Source: Ectopseudomonas chengduensis
GTDB lineage: Bacteria; Pseudomonadota; Gammaproteobacteria; Pseudomonadales; Pseudomonadaceae
Assembly: GCF_900102635.1 (NCBI RefSeq)
Contig: NZ_FMZQ01000002.1
Location: forward strand, 370,632-434,631
Length of the DNA: 64,000 nt
Direction of reading: 5' to 3'
Position numbers and translations under genes: made by a program. Below, one piece after another: positions 46,105-55,379 of this stretch; position 1 is the first letter of the stretch, and every line of letters starts with the position of its first letter. Below the pieces are notes generated by a model, which made no database searches, was not told where the DNA came from, and worked only from the letters and a program-made list of their open reading frames with translations.

Positions 46105-46891
46105 CGACCATTTCCGCTTCGCAGTTAACGGATGCTTCCAGTGCAGCGCCGAGCTTGCCTTCCGCGACGAACTGCGCGCGGCGTTCGGCCACGGTATCGC
46201 GCAGTGCAGCGTAGTAGTCTGGCTGCCGTTGCAGCGCGTCGGTCATGGGCAGACGCTGCGCACGACCGTCGACCGTACCGCTGACAGTGCTGACGGTGCC
46301 GAGCGTATCCAGGGTATCGCTGTTGCTGCCGAACGGGTCTATGGCAAAACCCAGTACACGCCCGGTGGCGTCGCGCAGGTTGGACGTACCGAACAGCGGC
46401 AGTTCGACGATGGGGCCGTCGGCGATATTCCACACGCCGAAGGTCTGGCCGAAATCGGCTCGGTGACGCTCCAGGCCAAATCGGCTCGACACGTCGATCA
46501 GCCCCACCACCCCCACGGTACTGTTGGTAATGAACCGCGTGGCCGTGACCATCGAGCGCTTGGGGTTGCCTTGCAGCAGATCGTTGATGAACACCATCGG
46601 CTCGCCGAAGTTGGCCGCGAAGTTATGCACGCCGCTCTGGGCGAAGTCAGGCAGCTGTCGGTAACCGCGGGCAACGGGGGCAAGCAGGTAATCGTCGAGT
46701 GCTCGATTGACCACGAATATGCTGCGGTTGACCGATTCGGCTGGGTCGTTCACCACATAGTCCGGCGTGGCGATGCAGCCCGCCGAGTCGATGACGGGGG
46801 GCGGATTACTGGCACAACCACTGGCCAGCAGTACGGTCATGGCGAGCATGATAGGGCGCGCGGCAGGGGATGCGAATGTTGTGACGGACAT
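46091..46891 (-). CDS. mlaA: MlaA/VacJ-family outer-membrane lipoprotein
   Basis: Part of the Mla system that removes misplaced phospholipids from the outer leaflet of the outer membrane. 266 residues; the lipobox LLASGC gives a lipidated Cys at about 24. Family features: NDPAESVNRSIFVVNRALDDYLLAPVARGY at the start of the fold, NFAANFGEPMVFINDLLQG, GLERHRADFGQTFGVW and LPLFGTSNLRDATGR. Start ATG 46891 is preceded by GAGGTGTT. It is divergent from a two-component pair; the other mla genes are not in the window. Confidence 0.88.
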   Translation of the reverse strand: MSVTTFASPAARPIMLAMTVLLASGCASNPPPVIDSAGCIATPDYVVNDPAESVNRSIFVVNRALDDYLLAPVARGYRQLPDFAQSGVHNFAANFGEPMVFINDLLQGNPKRSMVTATRFITNSTVGVVGLIDVSSRFGLERHRADFGQTFGVWNIADGPIVELPLFGTSNLRDATGRVLGFAIDPFGSNSDTLDTLGTVSTVSGTVDGRAQRLPMTDALQRQPDYYAALRDTVAERRAQFVAEGKLGAALEASVNCEAEMVDEQN

Positions 46892-47058
46892 ACGGAACAC
46901 CTCGATAGGAAACTGCACCGAGGCTGCCAAGCCATTTTTGCTCGGCGATGTCCGCTCTGTTGCCAGGAGGAAGCTTTGTTGCCGGATTGAAATATATGAC
47001 GGCAGGCGTTCGATGGTTTTAGATAGGCGCTCGCAAACGCATCGAGGGTGTGCAGGCC

Positions 47059-47772
47059 GTGAGTCGCTTGTTGCTGGTGGACGACGACACCGAAGTTCTT
47101 GCTCTGCTGAAGAAGTTTCTCGAACAGCATGGCTACAGCGTGGACGTTGCCACTGACGGACAGGCACTATGGCGCGCGCTCGAGCGGCAACTGCCGGATC
47201 TGGTGATCCTCGACGTGATGCTGCCGGGCGACAGTGGCCTGGTGCTGTGTCAGCGCCTGCGCAGCGAGCACTCGATGGCGATCATCATGCTGACGGCGAT
47301 GAGCGAGCTGAGTGACCGGGTAGTGGGACTGGAACTGGGCGCCGATGATTACCTGAGCAAGCCCTTCGATGCCCGCGAGTTGCTGGCGCGGGTGCGTGCG
47401 GTGTTGCGCCGTACGGGCGAGGTACGCAGCGTGCTGCATGAGCGGCCACGGCCGATCCTGGAGTTCGCTGGCTGGCAGCTCGATGTGACCCGCCGTGAGC
47501 TGCGTTCGCCGGACAAGGTCCTGATTCCACTATCGGCTGGCGAGTTCGAACTGTTGTTGGTACTCGCCGAGCATCCGCAGCGTGTACTGAGTCGTCAGCA
47601 ACTGCTCGACATGGCACGTGGTGAAGCCTATGACGCTTTCGATCGTAGCGTCGACGTGCAGGTCAGCCGGCTACGACGCAAGCTCGATGCCGAGCCCTCG
47701 CGCAGTTCGATGATTCGTACCATCCGTCATATCGGCTATCTCTTCACGCCCAGTGTGGTGGTGAAACGATGA
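47059..47772 (+). CDS. OmpR-family response regulator
   Basis: A 237-residue response regulator. The receiver has the acidic triplet VDDDTEV, phospho-Asp in VILDVMLPGDSG, LTAMSE and Lys in DDYLSKPFD; the C-terminal domain is an OmpR winged helix ending IRTIRHIGYLF. The GTG at 47059 is taken because GAGGG stands about ten bases before it; GTG 47050 sits too close to that site. The kinase gene overlaps its stop (ATGA). Target genes are unknown; divergent mlaA is a possible target. Confidence 0.83.
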   Translation: MSRLLLVDDDTEVLALLKKFLEQHGYSVDVATDGQALWRALERQLPDLVILDVMLPGDSGLVLCQRLRSEHSMAIIMLTAMSELSDRVVGLELGADDYLSKPFDARELLARVRAVLRRTGEVRSVLHERPRPILEFAGWQLDVTRRELRSPDKVLIPLSAGEFELLLVLAEHPQRVLSRQQLLDMARGEAYDAFDRSVDVQVSRLRRKLDAEPSRSSMIRTIRHIGYLFTPSVVVKR

Positions 47773-49124
47773 GATGGCTGGCGCGACTCAAGGGTGGTGT
47801 CTGGCTGACGCGGGACACAGTCGCACGCTGGATCGCCCTGACCACCCTGGCGTCGATGCTGACCGCCTTGCTGCTGAGTTCGTTGTTCAGTCTGCTGGCA
47901 GGCGTATGGGCGCGTCCACCATTGTTGGAGGCTGGATTGATGGAGCGCATGGCTGGCATCGCCCGGATTGCCGATGCGCTGCCGCCCGAGCAGCGGCAGA
48001 AGGCGGCTGATGCCGCCAGCGATGAAGCCTTCAACGCCCGATGGTTACGGCAACATAGTGAGGCTCAGCTTCCGGCGATCGATGACGCTGCTTTCCGTTA
48101 TGGCGCTGGCTTGTTGCAGCAATTGCTGCAGCGGCCGCAGGCCAGGATCGAGGCCTATGAGCCGAAGGACTGGCCATCGCCACGTGACGAAAGTCGTTAC
48201 GTGTTGATGATCGAACTGGCCGATGGCAGCTGGATGGAGTTCTCCACAGCGTCACGCATATGGGGGCTGGAGAGGGTACCGCGCAGTCTGGTGTATCTGC
48301 TCTTGATGATGATCTCGACCCTCACCGTGGCACTGGTGGCCGCACGCTATCTGGCTGCTCCGCTGGAGCGCTTCGCGCAGGGGGCGCGGCGTTTCGGCGT
48401 GGACTTCAGGGCTCCGCCGATAACCCCGGAGGGGCCTCAGGAAATCCGCCAGGTCATCGTTGCGTTCAATGCCATGCAGTCGCGGTTACGGCACTTTCTC
48501 GATGACCGTACGCAGATGCTGGCGGCCATCTCCCATGATCTGCGCGCACCGCTGACGCGCATGCGGCTGCGTGGCGAGTTCATCGAGGATGCGGAGCAGC
48601 AGGCAAAGCTGTTCAGCGACGTCGACGAAATGCAGTCCATGGTCAACTCGGCGCTGGATTTCTTTCGTGACGAGGCTCGCCTCGAAACGGCGACGGCTTT
48701 CGACCTGAGTGAGCTGCTGCACACCATCGTCGACGACTTCAAGGATGCCGGCGTACAGGTGGCGATACAGGTGCCCAGGCGCCAGGTCTATGTCGGTCGG
48801 CCGATTGCGATCAAGCGTATGCTGGTCAACCTGCTGGAGAACGCCGTCAGATACGGACGTGAAGCACAGGTGATGCTGCAGGCCGATGACGAGGGCGTCG
48901 AAATCCGCGTGCTCGACCGTGGGCCGGGTATCCCGGTGGAGCAGCAGGAGGCGGTATTCGCGCCGTTCTACCGTCTGGAGGCCTCACGCAACAAACACAC
49001 TGGCGGCGTCGGCCTGGGGTTATCGGCTGCGCGTGCCACGGTGCTGGAGCATGGTGGTCGGCTGAGTCTCGACAATAGAACGGAGGGCGGGCTGGAGGTG
49101 CGGGTGATGCTGCCATTCGCCTAG
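47769..49124 (+). CDS. Sensor histidine kinase
   Basis: A 451-residue membrane kinase. It has a helix at about 21-45, a periplasmic part of about 120 residues, a second helix near 177-197, HAMP, HisKA with LAAISHDLRAPLTRM, and HATPase with NLLENAVRYG, DRGPGIP and GGVGLGLS. Partner of the regulator at 47059, with a four-base start/stop overlap. The stop TAG lies within the inverted end of MITE copy C. The sensed signal is unknown. Confidence 0.85.
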   Translation: MRWLARLKGGVWLTRDTVARWIALTTLASMLTALLLSSLFSLLAGVWARPPLLEAGLMERMAGIARIADALPPEQRQKAADAASDEAFNARWLRQHSEAQLPAIDDAAFRYGAGLLQQLLQRPQARIEAYEPKDWPSPRDESRYVLMIELADGSWMEFSTASRIWGLERVPRSLVYLLLMMISTLTVALVAARYLAAPLERFAQGARRFGVDFRAPPITPEGPQEIRQVIVAFNAMQSRLRHFLDDRTQMLAAISHDLRAPLTRMRLRGEFIEDAEQQAKLFSDVDEMQSMVNSALDFFRDEARLETATAFDLSELLHTIVDDFKDAGVQVAIQVPRRQVYVGRPIAIKRMLVNLLENAVRYGREAQVMLQADDEGVEIRVLDRGPGIPVEQQEAVFAPFYRLEASRNKHTGGVGLGLSAARATVLEHGGRLSLDNRTEGGLEVRVMLPFA

Positions 49125-49360
49125 CAGCCTGTTGAAAAACTACCTGCGTTGCCATTGCTGCGTTAAAAACAGGCTGGAACGCCAGCCCGGTCAAATGCTC
49201 ATTTACAGCTCGTAAAGTCGGTCGCGACCCCGGCCGTTTTTCGCCTGCTTTTGCGGGGCCGCCATCGGTATTGCACTGGCTGCCTCGGCTCGGGCTTCCT
49301 GCTTCGCTCTACCTCCTGCATCCATGCAGTCGTCGCCTGCGTTTTTCAACGGCCTGCTAG
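49121..49360. mobile_element. MITE-like repeat, copy C
   Basis: A 240-base element with 20-base ends CTAGCAGCCTGTTGAAAAAC and GTTTTTCAACGGCCTGCTAG (18 of 20 match when inverted). The interior has CTGCGTTGCC, AAATGCTCATTTACAG and CGACCCCGGCCG. The left end contains the stop codon of the kinase gene. It is the longest of four copies; no ORF is credible. Confidence 0.85.
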
Positions 49361-49393
49361 CATGGCGGCGGAGAACATCCGCCGCCAGGGGAT

Positions 49394-50080
49394 TCAGAGC
49401 GCGCCGAACACCTTCTTCGCCAGGCTGGTAGCGGCACCGGCCGGGTTCTGGCGGATGCTGGCTTCCTGCTTGGCAATCATCTCGAACAGGCCATCGAGCG
49501 CCTGTTCGGTGACGTAGCTTTCCACCGTGCTGCTCTTGGCGTCGACCACGCCAAAACTGGCGGCCTGGCCGGCGAAGGCGTTGTACTGCTGGGCCAGACC
49601 GACCTGGTCGGTGGCCTGCTTGACGATGGGCAGGAACTTGGCGCGGATCTGCTCGCGGCTGCTCTTGTTCAGGTATTGGGTGGCCGAGTCCTGCGGGCCG
49701 CTGAGAATCGACTTGGCATCGGCCACGGTCATCTTCTTCACGGCGTCGACCAGCAGCGCCTGCGCCTGCGGCACGGCGGCCTCGGCGGCCTTGTTCATGC
49801 TCGCTTCGAGCTGATCGACCTGGGCGCCCATGCCCATCATCTTCATGGTCTTGGCGGCTTTGCCGAGTTTGCCGGGCAGCTCGATGCGCACGTCCGGGTT
49901 GTTGCTGAAGCCGCCGGGCGTGCCCAGTTGCTTGACGGCCACCTGGGCGCCCTGGATCAGCGCATCCTTGAGGCCGCCACTGGCATCCTGCTGGCTCAGG
50001 TCGGAGAGGGACAGGGCGAAGACGTTGGCCGAAAGCAGCAGGCCAGCGGCGAACGTGGTGAGGCGCAGCATGGTGTTCAT
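49394..50080 (-). CDS. DUF4197 periplasmic protein
   Basis: A 228-residue protein with a signal peptide ending about residue 23 (LLLSANVFALS). The body is alpha-helical with the DUF4197 blocks GGLKDALIQGAQVAVKQL, MTVADAKSILSGPQDSATQYL and TEQALDGLFEMIAKQEASIRQNP. Function unknown; the family is common in Gram-negative bacteria. Start ATG 50080. It is a single gene, upstream of MITE copy C. Confidence 0.82.
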   Translation of the reverse strand: MNTMLRLTTFAAGLLLSANVFALSLSDLSQQDASGGLKDALIQGAQVAVKQLGTPGGFSNNPDVRIELPGKLGKAAKTMKMMGMGAQVDQLEASMNKAAEAAVPQAQALLVDAVKKMTVADAKSILSGPQDSATQYLNKSSREQIRAKFLPIVKQATDQVGLAQQYNAFAGQAASFGVVDAKSSTVESYVTEQALDGLFEMIAKQEASIRQNPAGAATSLAKKVFGAL

Positions 50081-50188
50081 CCTTGCATCGGGGGGAAATG
50101 CTGTGAGCTTAACGGAGTCTGCAGCGTAGGCAAGCCAAGCGATGGACGTGGATGGGCAGCGCGCATGGCTATGGCTATGATCAGGTCC

Positions 50189-50590
50189 ATGAATTCACCA
50201 TTGCCCCTGCGTACTCCCTGCCCACCGGGTGCCTGTGACTGCCAGCGCGACGAGCTGCTGGACAGGCCTGGCGCCGACACGCGTATCCTGCTGCTGACCC
50301 GCAGCGAGGAGCAGCGCCTGCTAGATCGCCTGGAAAACCTGCAGAGCCTGGAAGACCTCGAGCGCATGCAGCAACGCATGCTCGAGCAGTTGGGCATTCG
50401 CCTGCACATCGAGCCGGCCCATGGCGAGGTACGCAGCATGCGCGGCATCCACATGCATTTCGATGCCCATCCGGGGCTGTGCCGCAAGACGCGGCAGAGC
50501 ATTCCGGCGGCGATCCGCCGGGCCATGGAAAAAAGGCCGGAAATCGCCTGGCGTCTGCTCGACGCCAACGACCTGCTGGGGGCTGGTTAG
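50189..50590 (+). CDS. Conserved hypothetical protein with Cys-rich N-terminus
   Basis: A 133-residue protein with an N-terminal CPPGACDCQRDELL cluster that might bind metal, a central run of Leu/Glu/Arg likely to form a coiled coil (RLLDRLENLQSLEDLERM), and a basic end. I do not know the family's function; I believe it is conserved in Pseudomonas. ATG 50189 is chosen; ATGs at 50166 and 50172 are possible. The gene is divergent from the DUF4197 gene and ends at a strong hairpin. Confidence 0.6.
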   Translation: MNSPLPLRTPCPPGACDCQRDELLDRPGADTRILLLTRSEEQRLLDRLENLQSLEDLERMQQRMLEQLGIRLHIEPAHGEVRSMRGIHMHFDAHPGLCRKTRQSIPAAIRRAMEKRPEIAWRLLDANDLLGAG

Positions 50591-50610
50591 GTCGAATACG
50601 CCTCGATCGA

Positions 50611-50648
50611 AAACGACAAGGCCACGCATCAGCGTGGCCTTGTCGTTT
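50611..50648. terminator. Strong hairpin, probable terminator
   Basis: AAACGACAAGGCCACGC and its perfect complement are separated by four bases. It has A/T-rich ends but only a short T tract. It lies between the hypothetical gene and MITE copy D. Confidence 0.65.
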
Positions 50649-50663
50649 GTGGCAGATGAACAG

Positions 50664-50828
50664 GCTAGCAGGCTGTTGAAAAACTACCTGCGTTGGCAAT
50701 ACTGCGTCAAAAACGGCCTCGTGCGCGAGTCCGATCAAAATGCTCATTTACAACTCGTAAACTGCGCTTTTTCGGCCGTTTTTTCCTTGTCTTGCCTGCC
50801 TCGTCTACGTTTTTCAACGGCCTGCTAG
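50664..50828. mobile_element. MITE-like repeat, copy D
   Basis: A 165-base element with ends CTAGCAGGCTGTTGAAAAAC and GTTTTTCAACGGCCTGCTAG (19 of 20 match when inverted). The interior has CTGCGTTGGCAATACTGCG and AAATGCTCATTTACAA. Its right end contains the stop codon of the outer-membrane efflux gene. Confidence 0.85.
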
Positions 50829-52225
50829 CGCTGCCAGCCGCCGCCCAGCGCCCTGAACAGATCGGCCAGCGCCAGTTGTCGATCAGTGCTGATCTGGATC
50901 AGTGTGGTCTGGTCATTGAAACTGCTGCGTTGAGCATCCAGGTAGCGCAGATGGTCATCCACACCGCCTCTGTAGCGAGCTTCAGCCAGGACTTCGGCCG
51001 CTCGGCTGGATTCGGCCAGGGCACGCCGCGCGGTTTCTTCGCGGCGCAGGGTGTCGGTGGCGGCGAGGGCGTCGGCGACTTCGCGGAAGGCGGTCTGGAT
51101 GGTGCCTTCGTAGTCGGCCACGGCGGCGTCCTGACGCACTTCGGCGAGATCCAGGTTGGCGCGGTTGCGGCCGCCGGCGAAGATCGGCAGCGACAGCGTC
51201 GGGGCGAAGCTCCAGGCCCGTGAGCCGCCCTCGAACAGCCCGGACAGCTCGGTGCTGGAACTGCCCACCGACCCGGTCAGGGTGATGCGCGGGAAGAACG
51301 CCGCACGGGCCGCACCGATATCGGCATTGCGTGCCTTGAGGCGGTGCTCGCTGGCAAGAATGTCGGGGCGACGCTCGATCAGTTCCGAGCTGGTGCCGGG
51401 GGCGATGTCTTGCAGCACCATCAGCTCGTCGCGCGGGGTCGATGGCAAGAATTGCCCGGCGTCTGGCGTACCGAGCAGCAGTGCCAGGGCGTTGTCCGCC
51501 TGGCGCAGCTGGCGTTCGGTGCTTTCCCGCTCGGCCTTGGCCTGCTCGGCGAGGCCGACCGCTTCCTGATAATCCAGGGCGGTGGCGGCGCCGACTTCGC
51601 GGCGCCTGCTGACCAGCTCCAGCGAGGCCAGGCGGCTGTCCAGGGTCTGTTCCACCAGCGCCTTGCGCCGTAGCGCGCCATCGCGGGTCAGGTAGGCCTG
51701 GATCACTTCGGCAATCAGGCTGATCTGCGTGGCGCGGGTCGCTTCCTCGGTGGCCAGGTAGGTTTCCAGCGCTGATTCGGAGAGGTTGCGCACGCGGCCG
51801 AACAGGTCGACTTCGTACTCGGCCAGACCGAGGCCGACCTGATACACGCTGGTGACCTCCGAGCGGCCGGTCTGCGACTGGTCGGCCGGCAGGCGCTGGC
51901 GGTTGCCGCTGGCATTGGCATTGATCGATGGCAGACGGTCGGCGCGCTGGATGCGGTACTGCGCGCGCGCCGCCTCGATATCCAGCAGCGCCTGGCGCAG
52001 GCTGCGGTTGTTGTTCAGCGCGGTATCCACCGCGCGGCGCAGGTCCGCATCGACGATGAAGGTCTGCCAGTCCAGCGCTTGCGCGCGGGTACCATTGGCG
52101 TCGGCCACCTGCCATTCGGCTGCGACCGGCGCCTCTGGCCGCTCGTAGTGGGGCGCCAGGGAGCAGCCGCCGAGGGTGATGGCCAGGGTCAGCAGAGCGG
52201 GGCGCAGCATGAGGTGAGAGGTCAT
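50825..52225 (-). CDS. RND efflux outer-membrane lipoprotein (OprM/NodT family)
   Basis: A 466-residue TolC-type channel. The signal peptide ends in LGGC, so it is lipid-anchored. It has the two repeated OEP halves: DLRRAVDTALNNNRSLRQALLDI and PDILASEHRLKARNADIGAARAAFFPRITLTGS are typical of OprM/NodT. Third gene of the MFP-RND-OMP operon, four bases after the RND gene. The TAG stop falls in the end of MITE copy D. Confidence 0.9.
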   Translation of the reverse strand: MTSHLMLRPALLTLAITLGGCSLAPHYERPEAPVAAEWQVADANGTRAQALDWQTFIVDADLRRAVDTALNNNRSLRQALLDIEAARAQYRIQRADRLPSINANASGNRQRLPADQSQTGRSEVTSVYQVGLGLAEYEVDLFGRVRNLSESALETYLATEEATRATQISLIAEVIQAYLTRDGALRRKALVEQTLDSRLASLELVSRRREVGAATALDYQEAVGLAEQAKAERESTERQLRQADNALALLLGTPDAGQFLPSTPRDELMVLQDIAPGTSSELIERRPDILASEHRLKARNADIGAARAAFFPRITLTGSVGSSSTELSGLFEGGSRAWSFAPTLSLPIFAGGRNRANLDLAEVRQDAAVADYEGTIQTAFREVADALAATDTLRREETARRALAESSRAAEVLAEARYRGGVDDHLRYLDAQRSSFNDQTTLIQISTDRQLALADLFRALGGGWQR

Positions 52226-52229
52226 CGCG

Positions 52230-55200
52230 TTACTCCGCTTTGTGCAGGGGATGGTTGTCGGTTTGCTGAGGTTTGGTACGCAGCAGCGACAGCACCCAGA
52301 CGAAGAAGATCGGCACGAAGATCACCCCGAGCATGGTCGCGCTGAGCATGCCGCCCAGTACGCCAGTACCCAGTGCGCGCTGGCTGGCGGCGCCAGCGCC
52401 GGTGGCGATGGCCAGCGGTACCACGCCGAGCATGAAGGCCATGGAGGTCATGATGATCGGGCGGAAACGCAGGCGTGCTGCTTCGATGGCGGCATCGCGC
52501 AGCGAGTAGCCGTCTTCCCACAGATCCTTGGCGAACTCGACGATGAGGATGGCGTTCTTCGCCGCCAGGCCGATCACGGTGATCAGGCCGACCTTGAAGT
52601 AGACGTCGTTGGGCAGGCCGATGGCGGTCACCGCCAGCACCGCGCCGAGGGCGCCGACCGGCACGATCAGCATCACGCTCAGCGGGATCGCCCAGCTCTC
52701 GTAGAGGGCTACCAGCAGCAGGAACACCACGGTGATGGCCAGGGCGAAGAGCATCACGGCCTGGCCGCTGGCGACCCGCTCCTGATACGACAGGCCGGTC
52801 CACTCGTAGCCGATGCCTTCCGGCAGTTCGGCGGCGATGCGCTCCAGTTCGGCCATGGCCTCGCCGGTGCTCACCCCGGGGGCGGCGTCGCCGGCGATGC
52901 GGATCGATGGATAGCCGTTGTAGCGGGCGATCTGCACCGGGCCTTCTTCCCACTGGGTAGTGACGAAGGCGCTCAGCGGCACCAGACCGCCGCTGTCGTT
53001 GGGCACGTGCAGCCGGAGCACGCTTTCCGGGGTCATCCGTTCGGCCTGCTCGGCCTGCACCACCACGCGCTGCTGGCGACCGGCGTTGGCGAAGTCGTTG
53101 ATCACCGCGGAGCCGAAGGCGGTAGACAGTGCGCTGCTCACCGACTCGAAGTTCACGCCGAGGGTACGCGCCTTTTCGCGGTCGATGACCAGACGCAACT
53201 GCGGCGCCTCGGCCAGGCCTTCCATCATGGCGTAGAGGAACTTCGGGTTGCCGTTGACCTTGCCCAGCACCTCGTCGCGCGCGGCGAGCAGGACGTCGCG
53301 GCCGAGACCGGCACGGTCCTGCAGGCGCAGGGCGAAGCCGCCAGAGTTGCCCAGGCCTTCGATCGGCGGTGGCGGCACGGCCATCATGGCGCCGTCGTCG
53401 AGGTTGGCGAAGTGCTGGTTGACCGCTGCCGATTCGGCCTCCGGTGATTGTGTGGCGTCACGCTCCGACCAGTCCTTGAGTAGCGGGAAGGCGATGGCGG
53501 CGTTCTCGCCCATGCCGGAGAAGCTGAAGCCGAGCACCAGAAAGGAGGTCTCGATGGCGTCGCGGCCCATCAGGAATTCTTCCAGTTCCTCGCCGGCTGC
53601 CGAGGTGCGCTCACGGGTGGCGCCCGGTGGCAGCTGGATGTCGACGATCATGTAGCCCTGGTCTTCGACCGGCACGAAGGATTCCGGCAGGCGCAGGTAG
53701 AAGAAGCCCATCAGCACCACGATGCCCAGGTAGATGAACATGACGCGGCCCGCGCGTGGCACCAGTTTGCCGTTGAGCGCGGTATAGCGCCCGGTCAGGC
53801 GAGTGAACAGGCGATTGAAGGCGCCGAAGAAGCCGCTCTTCTCGTGATGCCCCTGTGGGATGGGCTTGAGAATCGTCGCGCACAGCGCCGGGGTGAAGGT
53901 CAGCGCCAGGAAGCCGGAGAACAGGATCGACACCGCCAGCGACAGCGAGAACTGCTGGTAGATGACGCCGACCGAGCCGGACATGAAGGCCAGCGGCAGG
54001 AACACCGCCGACAGCACCAGGGTGATGCCGATGATCGCCCCGGACACCTGGCCCATCGCCTTGATGGTCGCCGGCACCGGCGCCAGGCCTTCCTCGGCCA
54101 TGATCCGCTCGACGTTCTCCACCACCACGATGGCATCGTCGACCAGGATGCCGATGGCCAGCACCATGCCGAACATGGTCATCATGTTCACCGAGAAGCC
54201 CAGCAGGTACATGAAGGTCAGGGTGCCGAGCAGGCACACCGGCACCACGATGGACGGGATCAGGGTGTAGCGCACGTTCTGCAGGAACAGGAACATCACC
54301 AGGAACACCAGCACCATGGCCTCGACCAGGGTCATGATGACCTTGTCGATGGCCACGTCGACGAAGCGCGAGGTGTCGTAGGGCACCGAGAACTCGACGT
54401 TGTCCGGGAAGTTCACCGACAACTCGGTCAGGCGCTGTTTCACCGCCTCGGCGGTCTGGATGGCGTTGGCACCGGGCGACAGCTGCACGGCGGCGGCGAC
54501 GGCGGGCTTGCCGTCCTGGCGCGAACCGAAGTTGTAGTCCTGGCTGCCGACCTCGATGCGCGCCACGTCGCCCAGGGTCAGGCGCGAGCCGTCCTGGTTG
54601 GCGCGCAGCACGATGGCGGCGAATTCATCCGGGTTGTCCAGGGTGCCCTTGACCGCCAGTGTCGCGGTCAGTTGCTGCTCGCTGGAGCCTGGCGTGCTGC
54701 CGAAGGCGCCGGCCGGCACCTGCACGTTCTGCGCGCGGATGGCGTTGTTCACGTCGTCGATCGACAGGCCATAGCCGACCAGCTTCTGTGGGTCTATCCA
54801 CACCCGCATGGCGGCTTCGGAGGCGAAGAACTGCAGCTTGCCGACGCCAGGGACGCGACGGATTTCGTTGTTGATGTTGCGCGCGGCGTAGTCGGCCAGC
54901 GCCGTGGTGTTGTCGTTCTTGCCGCCATCCTTGTAGCTCAGCGCGTAGATCATCAGGAAGCCCGCCGTGGCCTGCTCGGTCTGGATACCGAGAGTGAGCA
55001 CGGCCTGCGGCATGCGTGCCTCGGCTTTCTTCAGGCGGTTCTGCACGTCGACCTGAGCCAGCTCGGGGTCGGTGCCCGGCTGGAAAGTGACGGTGATCTC
55101 GGCGATGCCGTTGGCGTTGCTGGTGGACTCGAAGTACAGCAGGTTCTTCGCGCCGTTGAGCTCTTCCTCGATGACGCTGGTCACCGAGTCGGTCAGCACC

Positions 55201-55364
55201 TGCGCCGAGGCGCCGGGATAGGTGGCGGTCACGGTGATCTGCGGCGGCGCCACGTTGGGGTACTGCGCCACCGGCAGGAACGGGATGGCCAGCAGGCCGG
55301 CCAGCGAGATGAACAGGGCGACCACCCAGGCGAAATTGGGGCGCCGTATGAAAAACAGGGACAT
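52230..55364 (-). CDS. RND efflux permease (HAE1 family)
   Basis: A 1044-residue, 12-helix proton-driven drug pump of the MexB/AcrB type. N-terminus MSLFFIRRPNFAWVVALF, the helix 4 proton-relay GMVLAIGILVDDAIVVVENVERIM with two Asp, and FAKDLWEDGYSLRDAAIEAARLRFRPIIMT near the C-terminus (landmark: RLRFRPIIMTS) are standard. Two large periplasmic loops are present. I cannot place it confidently with any named Mex system, so no symbol is given. Starts 15 bases after the membrane-fusion gene. Confidence 0.92.
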   Translation of the reverse strand: MSLFFIRRPNFAWVVALFISLAGLLAIPFLPVAQYPNVAPPQITVTATYPGASAQVLTDSVTSVIEEELNGAKNLLYFESTSNANGIAEITVTFQPGTDPELAQVDVQNRLKKAEARMPQAVLTLGIQTEQATAGFLMIYALSYKDGGKNDNTTALADYAARNINNEIRRVPGVGKLQFFASEAAMRVWIDPQKLVGYGLSIDDVNNAIRAQNVQVPAGAFGSTPGSSEQQLTATLAVKGTLDNPDEFAAIVLRANQDGSRLTLGDVARIEVGSQDYNFGSRQDGKPAVAAAVQLSPGANAIQTAEAVKQRLTELSVNFPDNVEFSVPYDTSRFVDVAIDKVIMTLVEAMVLVFLVMFLFLQNVRYTLIPSIVVPVCLLGTLTFMYLLGFSVNMMTMFGMVLAIGILVDDAIVVVENVERIMAEEGLAPVPATIKAMGQVSGAIIGITLVLSAVFLPLAFMSGSVGVIYQQFSLSLAVSILFSGFLALTFTPALCATILKPIPQGHHEKSGFFGAFNRLFTRLTGRYTALNGKLVPRAGRVMFIYLGIVVLMGFFYLRLPESFVPVEDQGYMIVDIQLPPGATRERTSAAGEELEEFLMGRDAIETSFLVLGFSFSGMGENAAIAFPLLKDWSERDATQSPEAESAAVNQHFANLDDGAMMAVPPPPIEGLGNSGGFALRLQDRAGLGRDVLLAARDEVLGKVNGNPKFLYAMMEGLAEAPQLRLVIDREKARTLGVNFESVSSALSTAFGSAVINDFANAGRQQRVVVQAEQAERMTPESVLRLHVPNDSGGLVPLSAFVTTQWEEGPVQIARYNGYPSIRIAGDAAPGVSTGEAMAELERIAAELPEGIGYEWTGLSYQERVASGQAVMLFALAITVVFLLLVALYESWAIPLSVMLIVPVGALGAVLAVTAIGLPNDVYFKVGLITVIGLAAKNAILIVEFAKDLWEDGYSLRDAAIEAARLRFRPIIMTSMAFMLGVVPLAIATGAGAASQRALGTGVLGGMLSATMLGVIFVPIFFVWVLSLLRTKPQQTDNHPLHKAE

Positions 55365-55379
55365 GAGCTTCTCTCCGGC

